A stretch of DNA of 9,140 bases, taken from Clostridia bacterium. GTDB lineage: Bacteria; Bacillota_A; Clostridia; Christensenellales; UBA1242. The stretch lies in contig JAFQOM010000011.1 in NCBI GenBank assembly GCA_017403205.1, forward strand, positions 1 through 9,140, given 5' to 3'. The notes below the pieces were generated by a model, which was given only the letters and a program-made list of their open reading frames with translations, searched no databases and was not told the origin of the DNA. The first letter of the stretch is position 1. Each line of letters begins with the position of its first letter. This document shows, one piece after another, positions 6,097 through 9,140 of the stretch. The translations under genes were made by a program, and so were the position numbers.

Positions 6097-6268
6097 AAAA
6101 AACAAAAACAAAACTTTTGTAATATAAAGTACATAAAATAATTTTTTGTTTTACAAATTGCAAACGCATTTTATTACAATAAAATACGCTTATTTGTTTT
6201 TCTAATTATTGATTTTTAATTTTATAAAATAAATATTAAAATTACTGTAAATGCTTAATTTTTATATA

Positions 6269-6358
6269 TTACTTCCAACTTTTTAAAAATACTACTTTGT
6301 GTGCTTTATCTATGTTTCTTGCCATCTCAAATACGTGGTAAATTTTTTTTCTTGCCAT
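6269..6358 (-). CDS. doubtful 29-codon ORF antisense to the promoter region
   Basis: An ATG at 6358 on the minus strand opens 29 codons to TAA at 6269. The peptide is basic, starting MARKKIYHVFE and continuing MARNIDKAHK; the two MAR starts come from the 33-base direct repeat, which is in frame at 11 codons. There is no ribosome binding site. A weak minus-strand promoter could be TTGTCC with TATAAA 18 bases later, overlapping the divergent promoter. It may equally be non-coding regulatory DNA. Confidence 0.15.
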   Translation of the reverse strand: MARKKIYHVFEMARNIDKAHKVVFLKSWK

Positions 6359-6366
6359 ATGTACGT
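6315..6366 (+). repeat. duplicated element TTTCTTGCCAT...TACGT over the promoter
   Basis: TTTCTTGCCAT occurs exactly at 6315-6325 and 6348-6358, 33 bases apart (about three helical turns). Each copy is followed by TACGT (6332-6336 and 6362-6366) at spacings of six and three bases. The second copy contains the TTGCCA -35 box of the 419-aa gene, so a protein bound to both could control that promoter. Confidence 0.55.
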
Positions 6367-6380
6367 TTTAGGTTTATACT
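6352..6380 (+). promoter_or_regulatory. promoter of the 419-aa orphan gene
   Basis: TTGCCA (6352-6357), a 17-base spacer and TATACT (6375-6380) form a good sigma-A promoter, with a second TATAAT at 6380-6385 overlapping. The start near 6387 leaves about 20 bases of leader holding the GAGGGGG ribosome binding site. Confidence 0.7.
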
Positions 6381-6406
6381 ATAATTAATAAGAGGGGGAC
6401 AATTTT

Positions 6407-7666
6407 GTGTCACAAATAAAAGATAGATATAATGATTATGGTAAATATAAACTTACAGCTTTAGAAGATTATAACAACGCTACTCAAAACAAATTAAAAC
6501 CTGGCTTAACGCCAGTTTATGAAGATAACCTTGGCGAAGCATATTCTACCCTATATGTACAAAAAAATTCAAAGCCAGAAGCTCCGGGAGTTTTTCTTGA
6601 TTCCGGTTACTCACCAGACGATCTTGTTGGATCAGGAAGTTACGAAATCTGCTTTAAAAACAATGGTGTTTTTTATTGTGTTACAGCAAGAATTCTTCAC
6701 TCTTCTAATACACACACAGAAACATTCTCTGGATATTCTATAAAAGATGGTGAGGCAACCCCTGTTGATTTTACACCGGAAGAGGCTGAATCTTTATACA
6801 AAACATATCGCCCTGTGTTAAACAACATGTATAAACAACATAAAGAGAATCAAACAAAAAAAGACAGAAAAGATAAAATCCCTGTATTTAGTCAAAATTA
6901 TAGACATGGAACAGATATAATTTTTAGAGGCAGCCCTAAGCAGCTTTTTCAATTTGTTAAGTTAGAAACTGAAGGAAGGATGGCTGTTGGCCTACCTATA
7001 CACAAACAATCTTTTAATACTGTATCATTAAAATGCAACGATTTACAAACAACATCACTGCTTTTCAAACATCACGAAAGAGTTACAAGCACAGGTATGG
7101 AACAAAACTTTTTAGCGGCAGAATTTAGCTGTTATCGTTCAAACAACCCAGATGCTGTAATAACACTTTTAACAAATGCCACAAAGGATGATCTTTTTAT
7201 ATTTGCTGTTGTTGCATCACCAGAATTAAAAGGCAACCAAGACATTCAAGATGCCTTTTTTGAAAGGCTTGAAACATTGCATCTAAAAGAACAGGTTGTT
7301 GCTGGTCACAGCGGAAAAAATTTGTCTAAATCTCACGATGCAGAAACTAGTGCTCTTACAGAGTTTTTTGGATATTTTCAAAACACACAAGTGGTTCAAG
7401 ACGAACATTATCACCAAGCAACACATCTAACTGAAAATGATGATATGCATTCAAAATACGAAGCTCTTTCTAAATATATTGAAGAAAGGTCTTACGAATC
7501 AAAAATAGAATCATCTAAATTCTCTTCGTTTGAAGTTACAGCCACTTTAAATAATGCTGAGACTCAGGACAATGGTGCTTCACAAGATGCAACAACCAAA
7601 GAAGAAACAATACTAAAACCTGCACCTCAAGATACAACTAATCAAGACGATGCACCTCAAGAATAA
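6407..7666 (+). CDS. orphan 419-aa protein with Gln-Asp repeat tail
   Basis: Not recognised. No signal peptide or membrane helix is visible, so it is probably cytosolic. Residues 1-155 form a mixed N-terminal part (VFLDSGYSPDDL at 62-73, YEICFKNNGVFYCVTARI at 79-96, which looks like a beta hairpin). A basic linker follows (KQHKENQTKKDRKDK, 143-157), then a second mixed domain (about 160-300) with a hydrophobic core (DDLFIFAVVASPEL, 261-274). Residues 305-345 are His-rich. From about 375 the protein is disordered, with spaced TQD, SQD, PQD, NQD and PQE units; the last copies derive from a 30-base repeat. The start is GTG (6407-6409) with GAGGGGG eight bases upstream. Tandem stops TAA TAA and a strong terminator follow. 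It is a single-gene unit with an elaborate promoter region; function cannot be inferred. Confidence 0.82.
   Translation: MSQIKDRYNDYGKYKLTALEDYNNATQNKLKPGLTPVYEDNLGEAYSTLYVQKNSKPEAPGVFLDSGYSPDDLVGSGSYEICFKNNGVFYCVTARILHSSNTHTETFSGYSIKDGEATPVDFTPEEAESLYKTYRPVLNNMYKQHKENQTKKDRKDKIPVFSQNYRHGTDIIFRGSPKQLFQFVKLETEGRMAVGLPIHKQSFNTVSLKCNDLQTTSLLFKHHERVTSTGMEQNFLAAEFSCYRSNNPDAVITLLTNATKDDLFIFAVVASPELKGNQDIQDAFFERLETLHLKEQVVAGHSGKNLSKSHDAETSALTEFFGYFQNTQVVQDEHYHQATHLTENDDMHSKYEALSKYIEERSYESKIESSKFSSFEVTATLNNAETQDNGASQDATTKEETILKPAPQDTTNQDDAPQE
7621..7662 (+). repeat. 30-base in-frame direct repeat in the C-terminal tail
   Basis: TGCACCTCAAGA occurs at 7621-7632 and again at 7651-7662, exactly 30 bases (10 codons) apart, encoding APQD then APQE. 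The spacer has a further AATCAAGAC unit (NQD), so the tail looks built by small in-frame duplications. Confidence 0.7.
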
Positions 7667-7687
7667 TAAACTATAGCATTAAAAATT

Positions 7688-7719
7688 AAAAGCTAAGAGA
7701 AATAACTCTTAGCTTTTTT
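7688..7719 (+). terminator. intrinsic terminator of the 419-aa gene
   Basis: AAAAGCTAAGAG (7688-7699) pairs perfectly with CTCTTAGCTTTT (7706-7717) around a six-base loop, with six T at 7714-7719. It lies 22 bases after the stop codon. The stem core AAGCTAAGA and the following TTTTTATTTTATT are shared with the terminator region at 4242-4280. Confidence 0.88.
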
Positions 7720-7951
7720 ATTTTATTAATTTGATTATTTTTTAACGCTGTTAGCATTTTTAAACAATGCTTTTACATAAACAACATCAAAATTGATATA
7801 GCTTAAAATGTGTATTCATTTAGGCTTTAAACACTTTAATCACACTTGTTATTAAACTATGCCTTGCATTTTAATAACCAATGTTTAAGTCAACAAATAA
7901 TAGTTTAAAATCATACTAAATATTTTTTAGGCAATAATATTAACAAACTTA
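7720..7951. other. 232-base AT-rich spacer without a gene
   Basis: Part of the 344-base gap between the 419-aa and 296-aa genes. Apart from the hairpin at 7848-7878 and short dyads such as GCATT...AATGC (near 7751) and ATCAAAATTGAT (near 7788), I see no ORF with a ribosome binding site, no tRNA and no recognisable RNA motif. Confidence 0.5.
7848..7878. repeat. interrupted hairpin in the spacer
   Basis: GTTATTAAA (7848-7856) pairs with TTTAATAAC (7870-7878). Inside, ATGC (7859-7862) pairs with GCAT (7866-7869) around a CTT loop, leaving a two-base CT bulge. That is 13 pairs in a 31-base element. No U-tract follows, so it is not an intrinsic terminator; it could be a structured RNA piece, a protein site or a repetitive palindrome. 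Confidence 0.45.
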
Positions 7952-7980
7952 TTGATTGCTTTAATGTATTTTGATACAAT
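7952..7980 (+). promoter_or_regulatory. promoter of the 296-aa membrane-anchored protein
   Basis: TTGATT (7952-7957), a 17-base spacer and TACAAT (7975-7980). The start near 7987 leaves about 24 bases of leader ending in the AAGGAG ribosome binding site. Confidence 0.7.
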
Positions 7981-8010
7981 ATAATTACTAAGCAAGTTTA
8001 AGGAGTTTTT

Positions 8011-8901
8011 ATGGCTAAAAAGAAAGGTGTTTTATCCACAATTTTAAAAATTGTTTTTGGTATTTTAGGTGTAATAGTTTTAATTGTTGTTGGTGGCTAT
8101 TGCTACTTTAAATACGTGCTGGGATTTGACATTATAGATGTAACAAACAAGCTAAAATTAGTGTCTCAATCACCAGTAGAAAGTGAAATAGTAACAAATC
8201 CTTATCAAAATAAAGATGTGGAAGATATATTAAACACTATGTTTGGCACAAATGACTTTGTTTTAAAAGAAGGCGATGATTATAAGTTTGATTTAGAAGT
8301 TTTTGCCCAACAATCTTTACAAACAGATATTGAACTTACAGATAAACACCTTGCTAGTTTATTCTCCGCTTTTTTAAATTCTGCTGATCCTGCAAAAATT
8401 GGAATCGATAAAGCTGTTTTAGATAATATATTTTTAAGCCAAATAAAATTTTCTAATTTTGAGCAAGATTCAACATATACAAGTGCAGATATTAATTTTA
8501 TATTTGGCCTATCTTTAGATCAAATTAAAGACGAATATACAAAAGACAATGCTCTTTTAAGTTTTGTTGCCAACGCATTTTTGCCAGATAAAGTGTATGT
8601 AAGTTCTACGTTTAATGTGCAAATACCAAAAGATGATTTTAGAAGCTATACAATAACAAGAAAGTCTTTTGCTATTAACAATCTAAATCAAGAAGATACA
8701 AATAGAGTTTTAGAGATTTTAACACTAGTTTTGGGTGAAGAAAATACAAATAATTTTGTTGACTCTATAAACACAACATTTTGTGATGCCCTATTTGGCG
8801 GAAACGGAAAAACCGGCATGATAGAATATATTCAAGGTGCAACAAATATAGAATTTACAAAAGATATTGACGAAATAAAAATTTTTATAAAAAAAGTTTA
8901 A
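8011..8901 (+). CDS. membrane-anchored extracytoplasmic orphan protein
   Basis: The 296-residue protein starts MAKKKG, followed by one strong hydrophobic helix (about residues 10-34) and then a soluble domain of about 260 residues, which reads as a signal-anchor or uncleaved signal peptide with the bulk outside the cell. No lipobox (LxxC) is placed correctly for a lipoprotein, although Cys31 falls at the end of the helix. The outer part alternates acidic helical stretches (DVEDILNTMF at 69-78, LTDKHLASLFSAFL at 109-122) with a beta-like segment (VYVSSTFNVQIPKDDF, 195-210). No catalytic motif is recognised. AAGGAG lies five bases before the ATG. It is a single-gene unit; no strong terminator follows, only a small ACAAT/ATTGT hairpin with five T that overlaps the tRNA promoter. 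Confidence 0.85.
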   Translation: MAKKKGVLSTILKIVFGILGVIVLIVVGGYCYFKYVLGFDIIDVTNKLKLVSQSPVESEIVTNPYQNKDVEDILNTMFGTNDFVLKEGDDYKFDLEVFAQQSLQTDIELTDKHLASLFSAFLNSADPAKIGIDKAVLDNIFLSQIKFSNFEQDSTYTSADINFIFGLSLDQIKDEYTKDNALLSFVANAFLPDKVYVSSTFNVQIPKDDFRSYTITRKSFAINNLNQEDTNRVLEILTLVLGEENTNNFVDSINTTFCDALFGGNGKTGMIEYIQGATNIEFTKDIDEIKIFIKKV

Positions 8902-8910
8902 AAAAGTTTA
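8891..8910 (+). repeat. tandem 10-base repeat across the stop codon
   Basis: AAAAAGTTTA is repeated twice in tandem (8891-8900, 8901-8910). The TAA stop of the 296-aa gene (8899-8901) falls at the junction, probably reflecting replication slippage at an A-run. Confidence 0.6.
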
Positions 8911-8919
8911 AATTTATTA

Positions 8920-8948
8920 TTGACAATAAATATTGTTTTTGTTATCAT
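8920..8948 (+). promoter_or_regulatory. consensus promoter of the tRNA-Ala transcript
   Basis: TTGACA (8920-8925), a 17-base spacer and TATCAT (8943-8948): 6/6 and 5/6 matches. The start falls around 8954-8955, giving a short GGCTTT-containing leader of about 13 bases before the tRNA. Confidence 0.8.
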
Positions 8949-9067
8949 AATAGGGCTTTATGGATATGGGGGTATAGCTCAGTTTGGCTAGAGCGCCTGC
9001 CTTGCACGCAGGAGGTCGTCGGTTCGAGCCCGACTATCTCCACCACCAAAGCCTTTATTGTGATAAC
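8941..9067. repeat. imperfect inverted repeat flanking the tRNA-Ala gene
   Basis: The left arm 8941-8959 (GTTATCATAATA then GGGCTTT) matches the reverse complement of 9048-9067 (GTTATCACAATA then AAGGCTTT), identical at about 17 positions with one gap. The arms lie just outside the tRNA. In the transcript only GGCTTT (8954-8959) and AAAGCC (9048-9053) are both certain to be present, and they could pair to prolong the acceptor stem. Confidence 0.55.
8968..9045 (+). tRNA. tRNA-Ala (UGC anticodon), CCA encoded
   Basis: Full cloverleaf: acceptor GGGGGTA with TATCTCC, D-arm GCTC/GAGC, anticodon stem CCTGC/GCAGG with loop CTTGCAC (anticodon TGC), and T-arm GTCGG/CCGAC with loop TTCGAGC. The G3-U70 wobble pair, the main identity mark for alanyl-tRNA synthetase, is present, and a second wobble is at G5-U68. 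The discriminator is A (9042) and CCA is encoded (9043-9045), followed at once by a second CCA. Total length is 78 bases including CCA. It is driven by the promoter at 8920-8948, with tRNA-Ile downstream after a terminator. Confidence 0.97.
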
Positions 9068-9089
9068 CGGTAACAATAAAGTCTTTTTT
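9053..9089 (+). terminator. intrinsic terminator between tRNA-Ala and tRNA-Ile
   Basis: CTTTATTGT (9053-9061) pairs with ACAATAAAG (9073-9081) around an 11-base loop containing ACCGGT, followed by TC and six T (9084-9089). It lies eight bases after the tRNA-Ala CCA and just before tRNA-Ile, so it would make tRNA-Ala largely monocistronic. The stem is AT-rich, so some readthrough is likely. Confidence 0.7.
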
Positions 9090-9096
9090 AATATAT

Positions 9097-9140
9097 AGGA
9101 TTGTAGCTCAGCCGGTTAGAGCACCACCCTGATAAGGTGG
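9097..9140 (+). tRNA. tRNA-Ile (GAU anticodon), 3' part beyond the window
   Basis: The 5' acceptor AGGATTG, D-arm GCTC/GAGC, and anticodon stem CCACC/GGTGG with loop CTGATAA (anticodon GAT) are visible. The T-arm and 3' acceptor lie past the window end. Ala and Ile are the classic 16S-23S spacer pair, but no 16S rRNA precedes them here; whether 23S or more tRNAs follow cannot be seen. No convincing promoter of its own is visible. Confidence 0.93.

Larger units (their letters stand above)
6005..6406. other. 402-base intergenic region between divergent pnuC-like and 419-aa genes
   Basis: Very AT-rich. On the left it holds two TTGTAT-type inverted-repeat motifs upstream of the pnuC-like gene (6049-6060, 6086-6096). 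Near the middle is a tight palindrome, ATTTTATT AC AATAAAAT (6168-6185). On the right are the 33-base-spaced duplicated element (6315-6366) and the promoter of the 419-aa gene. A 29-codon minus-strand ORF overlaps the duplication. I see no tRNA, riboswitch or transposon end. Confidence 0.6.

Noticed and set aside
6005..6120. Riboswitch (NAD or preQ1 type) upstream of the pnuC-like gene
   Set aside because: No conserved aptamer core recognised and no terminator or ribosome-site sequestering hairpin near the start codon.
8968..9140. 16S-23S rRNA spacer containing Ala and Ile tRNAs
   Set aside because: A protein gene and a dedicated promoter precede tRNA-Ala, so no 16S rRNA is upstream; what follows tRNA-Ile is outside the window.
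1..9140. CRISPR array, insertion sequence or prophage remnants
   Set aside because: No regularly spaced repeats, no transposase or integrase-like protein and no terminal inverted repeats with target duplications.

Overview
The window is strongly AT-rich bacterial DNA with Shine-Dalgarno sites close to AAGGAGG, sigma-A-type promoters (TTGACA / TATAAT) and compact hairpin-plus-U-tract terminators. GTG starts are frequent, TAA is the usual stop and tryptophan is encoded by TGG. This fits a low-GC Bacillota or related gut-type lineage; I cannot name the species. There is no phage, insertion-sequence or CRISPR signature.

Layout, left to right. A four-helix membrane protein (minus strand) lies downstream of an APC-superfamily amino-acid permease (minus strand, start best placed at 2094). 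Between the permease and its strong promoter lies a leader of about 220 nt. It holds a 30-codon Phe-rich ORF, a hairpin with a U-tract inside that ORF, and a second, strong terminator before the permease. A segment of the ORF is complementary to the 5' arm of that terminator. I read this as an unrecognised attenuator, and it is the most interesting element here. Divergent to it is a small two-helix membrane protein with a C-terminal four-cysteine zinc ribbon, which converges on a shared bidirectional terminator with the next gene.

The centre holds three sizeable orphan proteins (429, 289 and 419 aa), each with its own promoter and mostly its own terminator, so they are single-gene units rather than an operon. 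A PnuC-family transporter (minus strand) sits among them. The 429-aa gene has its -10 box six bases before the ATG and no ribosome binding site, so its mRNA is probably leaderless. It also carries what may be an eroded zincin helix. The 419-aa gene has a Gln-Asp repeat tail and a duplicated element over its promoter.

The right end holds a membrane-anchored extracellular orphan protein (296 aa), then a consensus promoter driving tRNA-Ala(UGC). An intrinsic terminator follows, then tRNA-Ile(GAU), cut by the window edge. The tRNA-Ala gene is bracketed by an imperfect inverted repeat and encodes CCACCA at its 3' end. The only genes with a clear general role are the two transporters and the tRNAs. 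The rest are lineage-specific membrane, surface or cytosolic proteins that I do not recognise.
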